NCBI GenBank assembly: GCA_038496445.1
Contig: JALMLS010000389.1
Location: 1 to 21,040, forward strand
Origin: Trichosphaerium sp. ATCC 40318
Taxonomy: Eukaryota; Discosea; Flabellinia; Trichosidae
Direction of reading: 5' to 3'
DNA: 21,040 nucleotides
Made by a program: the position numbers and the translations under genes. Shown one piece after another: positions 8,318 through 17,554 of this stretch; within the stretch, counting starts at the first letter, position 1, and every line of letters begins with the position of its first letter. The notes under the pieces are model-generated. The model did no database searches, was not told the origin of the DNA, and saw only the letters and a list, made by a program, of their open reading frames with translations.

Positions 8318-11300
8318 GGATGAAAAGTGTTTACTGACTAGTGCAGAGTCTGCTGCCGTTAAGGAAAATAGATTTATTATCGATGCTTGTTGTGCCCTAG
8401 AGTTTGACCAGAGTAATGCCAATTTTATGAAGCTGTGCGGTTATGAATTTGGTTGCAAGGATGCATGCAACAGTACTACAAACCATGAATACCGATATAG
8501 TATACTGAAGTCCACGTGCGTCATCAAAGATACGAAAATGAATGCTGTGTTTGATACAGGTGCCTCGGTTTCGCTGATTGATTTGAAAATGATACGCAAA
8601 TTGGGTTTATTGGGATCAGTTACAAGACAGTACATGCGACCACTATACTCAGCCGACAATCAACGCATCAAGACATACGGAGTCATCTCGCTGAAGGTGA
8701 AGGTCGGTGGTATATTTACAATTGCAGAATTACAAGTTATCAAAGACTTTAAATACGACATTCTCTTGGGTATGAATTACATTACAGACGCTGGTTGTGT
8801 CATCGACATTGGTAACAAAAACATCACGCCACAAGGAGGATGGCCAGTACCAATACAAACAGTGCGACGACGTATCAACCCACAACAAGTGCACGTGCTC
8901 ACAACAAATGCGATAAAATTAGCACCATACAGCGAGACAATATTCATGGCTAAAGTACCACAAACTGTCAGTGGTACATGTGGTATGATTACAGCACATA
9001 AGAGTTGCATCACACCAGGTACATACCTCATACGGAGCGTCAGCAAAGTCAAGAAAGGACTTGCACAAGTACAAATATTAAACGCGACGAACAGAAGGAT
9101 CAGTTTGAAGCCACGAATGGATATAGGATCATTCAGCAGTATACGAGAAGAAGACATTGTGAATAACATAGACGAGAAAAGAGAAACAGTGTTAGAAAGA
9201 GTTAATGAGATGCTAAAGAAGAAACGCAGCGACGAAGAGATCGCACACATATACAAATTGTTTAAGATACAGAGTAAGAAGCTCACGAAGCAACAGAAGT
9301 TAATGGTAGCCGTACTACATCACGAATACAAAGACCAATTCGACGAAAAGTTAGATCCGAAGAACCACGTCACAGCCGTCAGACACAAGATAGAAACGGA
9401 CAAGAACAAAGAGCCGATAGCAACGCCATACAGATACATGACACCACTCAAAGCCGATGTTATTAGGAAGGAGATCAGGAAGCTACTAGAACAAGGAATA
9501 ATAAGAGAATCAAAATCACCATGGTCGGCGTCAGTAGTATTAGTCAAGAAATCAGATGGAAAATGGCGCTTTTGTATAGATTTTAGAGAACTGAACAAGA
9601 TTACGAAGAAAACAGTCCACCCAATACCACGCATCAACGAAGTACTGGATGCGACAGCGCTATCAATTTTATTCTCGACATACGATTTGACGAGTGGATA
9701 TTTTCAGATCGACAATGAAGAAGAAGATATTGAAAAGACGGCTTTCTCCACGATAGACGGACACTACGAGTTTGTGAAAATGCCAATGGGCCTCAAGAAT
9801 TCAATGGCCACATTCCAGAAGTTAATGAACTTGACGATGTCTGGACTATTATGGAAGATATGTTTATGTTACGTTGATGATATTATAATATTCTCAAGAT
9901 CATTTCAAGATCATATCATCAACACTGCGTTAGTGTTAGAAAGAGTTAAGCAACAAGGCCTCAAGTTAAAAGCCAGTAAGTCGAAGATATTTGAAAATCA
10001 AGTACAATTCCTAGGATACAGGATATCAGCAGAAGGAGTATTGCCAAAAGAGTCAAGTATTGAAGAAATTAGAAGAGCACCAGAACCAACGAAGTTTGAA
10101 GAGTTATTCAGAGTATTAGACGTCACCAATCATTACCGAAGATTTGTTAAAGGATACGCACATAAAATACAACCGTTCCAGGGTCTACGGAAGAAGGACG
10201 CAGTATGGGAATGGACCAAAGAACACAGCGAAGCATACAAAGAACTTAAATATGCATTTACGAACCCACCAGTATTGAAACATCCTGACTTCAGCAAGCC
10301 ATTCGAACTACACGTAGACGCGTCAGGATATGCATGTGGAGCTGTTTTATGCCAAAGAGACGAACTTAAAAGAGAACGAGTAATATCGTACTTCTCAAAG
10401 AACTTCACAGAAGGACAAAAGAAATACTCCACCACCGAAAGAGAACTACTGGGGATATGCGAAGCGTTAAAGAACTATAAAGGCTATTTAGCGTATACGA
10501 AATTCACGCTAGTAGTATTTACGGATCACGAACCACTCACGATGATGTCACGAATCAACACGGTTAAGAATGTTATAGCTAGATTATTATTAAGTATACA
10601 GCAGTTCGAATACGAATTAGAATATAAGAAAGGAAAATTACACGTAGTACCAGACGCATTATCGAGAACTCCATTCGCCACAAAGGAGACAGTCAACGCG
10701 ATAGATATGTATAAGAAGAAGTTACATGTACAAGGACACAACGATTCAGGAATAGACTGGAAAACATTACAAGACAACGACGCAACAACACAAGTATTTA
10801 TACAATTTTTACGAGAAGGGAAGATTAGCAGAGCAATATTAAAGTCAAGAGGATTTATAGAATCCACATTTTACGCACAAGCGAGAGACCTAAGAATTGA
10901 TGACAAAGGCATACTATACAGGAAGGATCCAACAAAAGCAGAAGATGAGATATTCCAAATATACGTACCCAACATCGTTAAACTGAAGAGAGCCATATAC
11001 AAACAAGCACACGACGCACCGTTCTCAGGACACTTAGGCTTTATAAAAACATACGACAGACTACGAGAAAGATTTTATTGGCCTAGATTATACGCGGATA
11101 CAAAAGAATGGTGTAGATCATGTCCGTCATGTTTAAGAACGAAGACGCCAAGATTAAAGAAAGCAGGCAAGATGGGAGGAAAGTTCGGAGCTAGTTACCC
11201 GTTTGAGCTAGTCACCATGGACATAGTAGGACCATTGAACAGAACAGGAGCAGGAAACAAATACCTATTAGTCATTAATTGCAACTTTACGAAATGGGTA

Positions 11301-12566
11301 GAAGCGTTTGCCATGAAGAACCAAGAAGCGACAACAATTGCGAAGATATTTGTCAACGAATGGTGTTTCAGATATGGAATACCTAACACGATATTAACCG
11401 ACCAAGGTAAGAATTTAACAGGAGAGATTATGAAGCAAGTGTACGACATATTACACATCAACAAAAAGAGAACGACAGCATACCATGCACAAACGGATGG
11501 CCAGACGGAACGATTCAACCACACATTAATAGAGATGATACGACACTTTGTAGACGATGATCAAGATGATTGGGACATTTGGATCGAACCATGTTTATTT
11601 GCGTATAGAACAGCGATACACTCAACCACGAAATATGAGCCGTACAGATTACTATTTGGCAGGAAACCAAGAATACCACTAGATGTCATGGCAGGAAACG
11701 GTGGATTACTAAAGAACAAATACAACATGAGCGACTGGGCTGAAACACTAGCACACAGACTGAAATCAGTACATGAGATTGCGAAGAGAAACACGTTAGC
11801 AGAGAAAAGGAAACAAGCAGAATACTACAACACAGGTAGAAGAACAGTAGAATACAAAGTAGGACAGAAAGTATGGTTATACGTACCACATATTAAAGAA
11901 GGGCAAAGAAAGAAGTTGACACAAAAATGGCAAGGACCGTTCGAAATATTAGAGAAGATCAGCGACATTACTATAAGACTAGACATACCAGAACATAGGA
12001 AGTTATCAGAAGTAGTACACGTAGAGAGACTGAAACCACACATAGATTCATACTTGAGGCCACAAGAAGACATAGAAATAGATACGAGGGATATATACAA
12101 GCAACAAAGAGATAAATATAAAGAGATAACTGATCCAGGAGAGGATGACGATACCGAATATAAAGAGAATAACGAATTAGAATCAACAAGAGCAGTAGCG
12201 AAGAAGATAGAGGAATCTACAATCAATAGCCCAATGGAAATAGAGGGAACGACAACAAAAAGGAAAGGAATGAGAAGAAGAGGAACAAAGATGACCAGAA
12301 CGACACATTTAAAGAAGTTATTAGAATACATATACGGAGTATCAAAGAACCTGTCAAACGATAAACTAGCCAGCATGTTGAAGGAGTTAGTAGGAAAAGG
12401 ATCGAGATACATAAGAAGTAGTACCAAGTGCGAGGAGCTAGAAAGCGAGATTAAATATAGCAAAAGAAACGGTAAAGAAGAGCTACGGAAATGGCTAGCG
12501 GAATTCATAGCAAACTTTGAGAAAACCTTAACGGAAGAATTACTATTAATGATACAAGAATGGTGA
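8262..12566 (+). CDS. pol: Retrotransposon Pol polyprotein: PR-RT-RNase H-IN
   Basis: The ORF is open from 8262 with no ATG near its start, so Pol must be made as a Gag-Pol fusion (frameshift or splicing). Numbering from 8262: aspartic protease with DTGA at D98; reverse transcriptase about 395-585 with WRFCIDFRELNKI and the YVDD box at 537-540; RNase H from D686 (ELHVDASG) to the DHEPL region; integrase zinc finger H917/H924/C954/C957; integrase core D987, D1047, E1083 (35 residues between the last two); a GPY/F-type motif WQGPF at 1223. The last 180 or so residues are a Lys/Glu-rich extension of unknown role, without a recognisable chromodomain. No stop or frameshift breaks the ORF. Proteolysis, reverse transcription and integration should all be possible on motif grounds. 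Confidence 0.95.
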   Translation: MSVCVCVVVFCVYVCVEPEDEKCLLTSAESAAVKENRFIIDACCALEFDQSNANFMKLCGYEFGCKDACNSTTNHEYRYSILKSTCVIKDTKMNAVFDTGASVSLIDLKMIRKLGLLGSVTRQYMRPLYSADNQRIKTYGVISLKVKVGGIFTIAELQVIKDFKYDILLGMNYITDAGCVIDIGNKNITPQGGWPVPIQTVRRRINPQQVHVLTTNAIKLAPYSETIFMAKVPQTVSGTCGMITAHKSCITPGTYLIRSVSKVKKGLAQVQILNATNRRISLKPRMDIGSFSSIREEDIVNNIDEKRETVLERVNEMLKKKRSDEEIAHIYKLFKIQSKKLTKQQKLMVAVLHHEYKDQFDEKLDPKNHVTAVRHKIETDKNKEPIATPYRYMTPLKADVIRKEIRKLLEQGIIRESKSPWSASVVLVKKSDGKWRFCIDFRELNKITKKTVHPIPRINEVLDATALSILFSTYDLTSGYFQIDNEEEDIEKTAFSTIDGHYEFVKMPMGLKNSMATFQKLMNLTMSGLLWKICLCYVDDIIIFSRSFQDHIINTALVLERVKQQGLKLKASKSKIFENQVQFLGYRISAEGVLPKESSIEEIRRAPEPTKFEELFRVLDVTNHYRRFVKGYAHKIQPFQGLRKKDAVWEWTKEHSEAYKELKYAFTNPPVLKHPDFSKPFELHVDASGYACGAVLCQRDELKRERVISYFSKNFTEGQKKYSTTERELLGICEALKNYKGYLAYTKFTLVVFTDHEPLTMMSRINTVKNVIARLLLSIQQFEYELEYKKGKLHVVPDALSRTPFATKETVNAIDMYKKKLHVQGHNDSGIDWKTLQDNDATTQVFIQFLREGKISRAILKSRGFIESTFYAQARDLRIDDKGILYRKDPTKAEDEIFQIYVPNIVKLKRAIYKQAHDAPFSGHLGFIKTYDRLRERFYWPRLYADTKEWCRSCPSCLRTKTPRLKKAGKMGGKFGASYPFELVTMDIVGPLNRTGAGNKYLLVINCNFTKWVEAFAMKNQEATTIAKIFVNEWCFRYGIPNTILTDQGKNLTGEIMKQVYDILHINKKRTTAYHAQTDGQTERFNHTLIEMIRHFVDDDQDDWDIWIEPCLFAYRTAIHSTTKYEPYRLLFGRKPRIPLDVMAGNGGLLKNKYNMSDWAETLAHRLKSVHEIAKRNTLAEKRKQAEYYNTGRRTVEYKVGQKVWLYVPHIKEGQRKKLTQKWQGPFEILEKISDITIRLDIPEHRKLSEVVHVERLKPHIDSYLRPQEDIEIDTRDIYKQQRDKYKEITDPGEDDDTEYKENNELESTRAVAKKIEESTINSPMEIEGTTTKRKGMRRRGTKMTRTTHLKKLLEYIYGVSKNLSNDKLASMLKELVGKGSRYIRSSTKCEELESEIKYSKRNGKEELRKWLAEFIANFEKTLTEELLLMIQEW

Positions 12567-12605
12567 GAACTGATCGTCATGATGAGGGACCATCATACTT
12601 ACGTT

Positions 12606-12616
12606 GGAGGGAGATT
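12606..12616 (+). other. Polypurine tract candidate
   Basis: GGAGGGAGATT ends exactly at the 3' LTR; the nine purines at 12606-12614 fit the primer for plus-strand DNA synthesis. Confidence 0.65.
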
Positions 12617-12710
12617 TGTAAGGACGCTTTATTGTAATTAAGTCAGACCTTTAAGACGTATAATAAAGTTAACCTTTATCCCTATCACTCGGACTACCGT
12701 ACCTCTTACA
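12617..12710 (+). repeat. 3' LTR, 94 bp
   Basis: Identical to the 5' LTR. It ends four bases before the ATG of the repeat ORF at 12714, so any LTR-driven transcript would enter that ORF almost at once. The target-duplication copy GCTA follows at 12711-12714. Confidence 0.95.
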
Positions 12711-12713
12711 GCT

Positions 12714-13655
12714 ATGACCACAAGGTATGATAATGAGATGAACAAGCATGGAAAATGGCAGATACGCAAAAACATACTTTTAGATCAAACCAACTGGAAA
12801 CACGGTGTACAAGATGGAGAATGCAAGCGTTGGTTTGATAATGGCCGATTGTGGAGTAGTGGAAATTACATCAATGGTAAGAGAGAAGGAAAGTTCAAGG
12901 AATGGTGTTTCGATGGTCAATTGATAGAGCGTATTTACATCAATGATAAGATAGAAGGAGAATACAAGAGATGGTATGTTAATGGCCAATTGTGGGTTTT
13001 ATGGAATTACATCAATGGGAAATGTGATGGAGAATGCAAGAGCTGGTATGATAATGGCCAATTGGAAGAGCAGTATAATTGCATCAATGGTAAGAGAGAA
13101 GGAGAATACAAGAAATGGTATGTCAATGGCCAATTGTGGGTTTTATGGAATTACATCAATGGGAAATGTGATGGAGAATGCAAGAGCTGGTATGATAATG
13201 GCCAATTGGAAGAGCAGTATAATTGCATCAATGGTAAGAGAGAAGGAGAATACAAGAGATGGCATCATCGGAACAGTGACCAATTATGGTGCCAGTGTAA
13301 TTACATCAATGGTAAGAGAGAAGGAGATTTCAAGAAATGGTATGATGATGGCCAATTGAAAGAGCAGTATAATTTCATCAATGATAAGAGAGAAGGAGAA
13401 TGCAAGAGATGGCATCATAATGGCCAATTGGAAGAGCAGTATAATTGCATCAATGATAAGATAGAAGGAGAATACAAGAGATGGCATCATAATGGCCAAT
13501 TGGAAGAGCAGTATAATTGCATCAATGGTAAGGAAGAAGGAGAATACAAGAAATGGTATGTCAATGGCCAATTGTGGGTTTTATGGAATTACATCAATGG
13601 GAAACGTGATGGAGAAATTAAACGATGGCATAAGAATGGTCAATTGTGGCCGTAA
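12714..13655 (+). CDS. MORN-type (YwqK/MORN_2) repeat protein, 5'-truncated by the retrotransposon
   Basis: The ORF encodes 313 residues. After a degenerate first unit it has twelve units of 24 residues with pattern W-[YH]-x-N-G-Q-L, then about five variable residues, [YF]-I-N-[GD]-K-x-x-G-E-x-K; the seventh has a two-residue insertion (WHHRNSDQL) and the last is cut at GQLWP. Such repeats form a beta-hairpin array. They belong to the MORN_2 type that databases also label 'YwqK family antitoxin', a name that does not show toxin-antitoxin function here. They are abundant in Marseillevirus-type giant viruses and in some bacteria. The ATG at 12714 uses the last A of the target duplication; in the uninterrupted gene it was codon 53, downstream of an F-box-like segment now at 6905-7028. 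An AATAAA lies at 13722. The repeats are intact, so the break is recent. Confidence 0.85.
   Translation: MTTRYDNEMNKHGKWQIRKNILLDQTNWKHGVQDGECKRWFDNGRLWSSGNYINGKREGKFKEWCFDGQLIERIYINDKIEGEYKRWYVNGQLWVLWNYINGKCDGECKSWYDNGQLEEQYNCINGKREGEYKKWYVNGQLWVLWNYINGKCDGECKSWYDNGQLEEQYNCINGKREGEYKRWHHRNSDQLWCQCNYINGKREGDFKKWYDDGQLKEQYNFINDKREGECKRWHHNGQLEEQYNCINDKIEGEYKRWHHNGQLEEQYNCINGKEEGEYKKWYVNGQLWVLWNYINGKRDGEIKRWHKNGQLWP
12972..13259 (+). repeat. 144-bp tandem duplication (two repeat units) in the MORN-type gene
   Basis: Block 12972-13115 and block 13116-13259 each encode two 24-residue units and differ at only two positions by eye. A third near-copy of the first unit occurs at about 13557-13610, and a 72-bp unit (WHHNGQLEEQYNCIN) is duplicated at about 13410 and 13482. 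This indicates recent unit gain or homogenisation. Confidence 0.9.
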
Positions 13656-13721
13656 TATGATTCGGAATTTGTTGGACGTTCACAATGCAAACATGAGAAA
13701 AAAACATGTTAGTTTATTTTA

Positions 13722-13727
13722 AATAAA
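13722..13727 (+). terminator. Poly(A) signal of the MORN-type gene
   Basis: AATAAA 66 nt after the stop codon at 13655, on the coding strand. Confidence 0.55.
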
Positions 13728-13787
13728 GTGCTTGTATAAGAAACAATTTCTTTATATTTTCCTTCTCAATGTTACAGCATCTTGCAG

Positions 13788-13970
13788 CTACCACTTGATA
13801 CACTTATATCTCTTTTTCTTTCTTTTAACTGTATTTGTAGGCAAATCACGTGTTGCGTAGATGACTACCAATACTAACCCTACTGCAAACAAAATTGTAG
13901 GTGAATGGAAGAAAACAATTTCTTTCATCCGTAATGGTAAGTACCTCAATATATATTTTTTGTTGTACAT
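13788..13970 (-). CDS. Possible small membrane protein, 60 aa
   Basis: The minus-strand ORF has one hydrophobic segment (TILFAVGLVLVVIYA) followed by a basic tail (VKRKKKRYK). It may start at either of two ATG codons. Against it, the plus strand across the same stretch has signals of its own: a T-rich acceptor-like TTTGTAG near 13840, an ATG at 13861 and a strong donor GTAAGTACC at 13937. A plus-strand short exon is therefore equally possible. No family recognised. Confidence 0.27.
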   Translation of the reverse strand: MYNKKYILRYLPLRMKEIVFFHSPTILFAVGLVLVVIYATRDLPTNTVKRKKKRYKCIKW

Positions 13971-14288
13971 CTAACACTTGCCCATATTTGAAACAAGCGC
14001 TTATTACTTTTCTCTCATAAACCTAAGATTTGACCAGTATTGAAACTAAACTTGAATAAAAGTAAAGGTGTCAATTAAACGCAAAAAGTATATTCTTGGT
14101 GTACAGTACATACAGCACACAGTCTCACAATTTTTAAAATGACTTCGATTTACTTTCAGTGGGTTCATTCAATCAATGTTGAGTGAGGTTGGCTACTTTA
14201 CAGTTGACATTAAAGGCATTTTCCGAGTGATTTGCTCAAGCATCTGAACAAGATTATGTTTATATATATACACTGGTTGGTTTACTGT
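13971..14288. other. Intergenic or UTR stretch
   Basis: No clear gene. A possible second plus-strand mini-exon follows CCTAAG near 14028 and would end at a TAA overlapping AATAAA near 14055; this is speculative. The right end is the 3' flank of the receptor gene. Confidence 0.3.
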
Positions 14289-17200
14289 TTAAACGCTACT
14301 ATCTGATTCATCTCCTGAACCCTTTGCATGCACTACTTCACTTGTAACAAAGTTACCTCTGCTGACTTTCTCTAGTTTTCGTTTCATCTCTGCAAGACGT
14401 TGTTTTAAGTCAGCGTTTGACTTTTCTAAAGTGTCTACTTTTTGTTGTAGTTCGTTTTCACTTGTATCAAAACCTCCTGGGCCAAAAGTACCAGACATGA
14501 CTCTCGAACTAGTCGAACCTCCGGTGCTTTTTTTGAGTTCTTCTTCACTTTTTGTCATGTAGTACATCCGTGGGATAAGCAATGATAAGATTGATATAAA
14601 TGGTCCGAGAATAAGACATACAGATCGAAGAACAAACGCCACCTCACGGTTACTTGATCCAAAGACCTTGTGACAAGTATCAGTAAAACAACCAATAGAT
14701 TCTGATACATACCTGAATGACGATGATAATAATAATGAAAAACGTGAGGTTGTAAACAGCGAATCCAATCGATCTTAAAAAAAAACAAGATTAGTCATAT
14801 TTTTTAAACATCAGTTCGAATGTCATGTCCTCACCTCGATTCGTTGTATAGTATTGCCTTTAATCTCCATATTTTATATACCCAATAAAGTCCATATACC
14901 AATACACCGGCATTGAAGAGCATGAGAATGGCAAAGAAGATCGTATCCTTTGTTGATGTTGCACAAGTAAAGTGATCATCTGACCGAATAAAAGGAGCTC
15001 CTTCCACAAGTTCAGCTTGACCGATGCTTACTAATGTCCATAATGTAAGGATAACAATCTCTACGGATACTATAATAGCAACAATAGGGATGATCATCAT
15101 GTTCGTTACTTTGAATACATCCAAGGACTTCACAAGGAATATTTGACCAATTCTATAAATCCTTGCAAACATTGCTCCGTAAGTCAACTACAAACGATTG
15201 TAAGGTATCGTTACGATATAAGATAGTGGAGTTAGATGTACGTACACCAAATCCAATTGCTAGAAACCATCTTACAAGAGTACAATGAACGTCATCCGTG
15301 TGAAGAGTCCAGAAAAATATTGAACAATACATTACAATAGTACCAACCTAGTGGCTTCTTTAGTATTCGATGTAAAAATAACAAAGCAAGGTATTGTCAA
15401 TACCAAAGCGAGAACAACGAATAGCGGTTGCGAAGCGCGTATGACTATATGGTTGTGAAATATTAGTATCCACACGATGAGACCAAGTGTGATCAGAATA
15501 ACAGAAGCAACCATACATAGGATTACAAGCTCGCTAGTGTACTCTAGATGTAAATACATTAATATTCTTCAACTACGAGCTGGGATGTCGTGACGTACTG
15601 TACCAACCGTATGTTGTTTCTCTTTCATCCCATTTTGGCGCTGGATAAACAAACTGGTCTGTGACAGCAAAGAGAGGAGCAACTATCTGATATTCGACAT
15701 TCTCATCAAGCTGAACAGTCAAACCACTTCTTCCCAGATTTTGACCGAACTGATCAAACTCGTACTCACCACAAAAGCCTGTTATATCAATAGCGTTGAT
15801 AGCTTCTTGTAGTTTATCAACATCGAATGAACTAGAACATGGTTTATTAGCGACATGTTGAACAAAAAAAAAACACCAAAAATTTGTCACGTGCTTTGCT
15901 GTTTCATATGCGTATTGAATGATATATCCTGCACTGTAACCTATCATCCCTGCAGGAGAAAATTAATGAAAGAGAAGAACCTTAAAGGGGATATGTGTCG
16001 TACCTACTGGACCTGGTTCCATTCCATACATATCCAGGTACTTATTGTTGAATAGTATAGGCGAAGTTTCAGTGCCGTTACTAATGAAGTGATGGTAAGG
16101 AACATTGTTGTCATTTTCGTCATAACGCTCTGATCGTAGCCTCTTATCCCACTTAACAAGATAATAAGCTAACATGGGACAAAAAAGTCTGTCGTACATT
16201 AGCTCCAGCGACCATGACGTATCGAGAGTCTTTTCCTAAATTATGAACAGGACAAGGCCGAGACAATAAGAAAGCCTGTAAACGCATAAGTATATAGAGA
16301 GAAAGGGTAAAGTACATACATTGGCGTTGTAGTTCATTCTCTTTGCTGTCTCCAATAAAGCAATACATGAAAAGAAAGTTCCTCCCAGAACAACATCTGT
16401 AACGAATAGCGATTAGGTAAGCGGATCTTTTTGTTTGAGAATTACGCACCAGGTTTTTTTTCCTTCAGTACCGATATGAGCTCGTCAATCTCAGGTTGTA
16501 CCCTGGTTGTGTTTGAAGAAAACGTGATGCTTTTATTGTAAACAAGATCCATCCCCAAAAATTCTATACTCCTGAGTGCACCCTCCGCGATAGATCTGGT
16601 GAAAGCAGTATCTAGTACCTCGTAAGTACGCCATATAATTTAATCAATTGCTAGTCGGCCATACCTTCCCAATAAACAGCTATTGTTTTGACATTATTCG
16701 ACACAGCAAGCAAGTTTAAAGCCTCCACCATGAACCTCGTAGTTGGCTGTATGAGACTACTTGTGTACTTCAATCTTCTTCCAAAAGGTAAAGTACATGG
16801 GTAGCTTAAGTCTTCATCACAAATATAGTTACTGGGAGTAGCGGCGCTAGCTACAAGAGCAGGTGTTAGTAACAGTTGCATAAGTATCACTTATTGTGAT
16901 TGTTGCGTACGTAAGAGAGAATTAACCTTCAGATCATTTGCGACTATTGCCCCAGGAAGTCCCAAGTGGGTTGTTACCGGCTTTGAAAATGTATTTTTAG
17001 AAAGGGCACGTGTTTGTGAAAAAAAAACGTGAAGTGACGAAATTTCAAATTTAAATACGAGACAGACAAACAGGAAAAAGAGCTTACCAATAATAAAAAG
17101 TCAACGTTCTCGTTATCGATGAGGTGTCTTGTAGCGTTAGCTACCGCGTCACCGCTGTTTCCTAAAGAACCCTATTAGTCAAGCTGCAGTAGACATAGTC

Positions 17201-17554
17201 GAAGTAAAGTATAAAAAAGACGCCAATGTTAAAGGTATCCAAGTAACCGTACCTGTGCCGAGCTCTATAATTTCTACGCTATAATTAGTGCCGTTTACAC
17301 GGATACCTCCCCGAGCATTAACCTAGGAGTGTATTGTTACGATTATTGATTGAAATACACCTTTTTTTGAACATGCTGGAGAAGTAGCGTACTGTGTCCT
17401 TCCACATTTGTTGCCCGTTTGTCATTAAAACCTGGTTATTAACTGTACCCCCTTCTGTAGGGAATACACTTCCGATGCGAATAACATTTTGAGCACCGGA
17501 AGGCACTGCAATAGTAAATACCAGTAGTATGCCAACAATTATGGCTAAGCGCAT
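14289..17554 (-). CDS. Class C (GABA-B-like) G-protein-coupled receptor, 16-exon model
   Basis: Exons: 17554-17393, 17322-17253, 17161-17088, 16980-16911, 16850-16665, 16611-16450, 16396-16320, 16275-16198, 16151-16004, 15949-15877, 15831-15599, 15543-15404, 15347-15246, 15187-14835, 14773-14713, 14666-14289. All joins keep frame: 788 residues. Introns are 44-107 nt; the 45-nt intron at 15876-15832 is optional, as its sequence is open in frame. Residues 1-22 are a signal peptide. Residues 25-440 form a periplasmic-binding-protein-like ligand domain (IRIGSVFPTEGG, NARGGIRVNG, AEGALRSIEFLGMD, DVVLGGTFFSCIAL). Seven helices lie at about 449-472, 480-503, 515-536, 554-578, 607-629, 644-663 and 671-698. 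C513 and C600 fit the conserved disulphide. Residues 733-764 form a coiled coil (ENELQQKVDTLEKSNADL), reminiscent of GABA-B dimerisation. It should sit in the plasma membrane and signal through G proteins; the ligand is unknown. Confidence 0.85.

Larger units (their letters stand above)
7029..12710 (+). mobile_element. Complete Ty3/gypsy LTR retrotransposon, 5682 bp
   Basis: The element has 94-bp identical LTRs (TGTAAG...CTTACA), a GCTA target duplication, a primer binding site, gag and pol ORFs, and a purine tract before the 3' LTR. The order in pol is protease, reverse transcriptase, RNase H, integrase, which defines the Ty3/gypsy (Metaviridae) type. No env-like ORF and no chromodomain are visible. 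All main catalytic motifs are intact and the LTRs have no differences, so insertion is recent and the copy may be able to move. The coding strand is A-rich, unlike the host exons nearby. It lies in the same orientation as the F-box-like/MORN gene it interrupts. Confidence 0.95.

Noticed and set aside
11825-12580. 251-codon minus-strand ORF opposite the end of pol
   Set aside because: It is the antisense shadow of the A-rich pol sequence, rich in Ser/Leu/Val/Cys with no domain; the plus-strand integrase end explains the open frame.
12976-13571. Other-frame ORFs within the repeat gene
   Set aside because: The 72-bp periodicity keeps alternative frames open; the NGQL unit frame is the meaningful one.
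12714-13655. Toxin-antitoxin system because of the 'YwqK antitoxin' database name
   Set aside because: The name is a family label. There is no toxin partner, operon or bacterial context here, and the gene was part of an F-box-like fusion with an intron.
15272-15361. Intron skipping the segment with Cys513
   Set aside because: It would remove the conserved extracellular cysteine before helix 3; the intron 15403-15348 fits both frame and family.
16151-16197. 29-nt intron ending at GTTAG (16197-16169) in the receptor gene
   Set aside because: Too short and out of frame; ending the intron at 16152 (46 nt, TTAAG) keeps the frame and gives the expected sequence.
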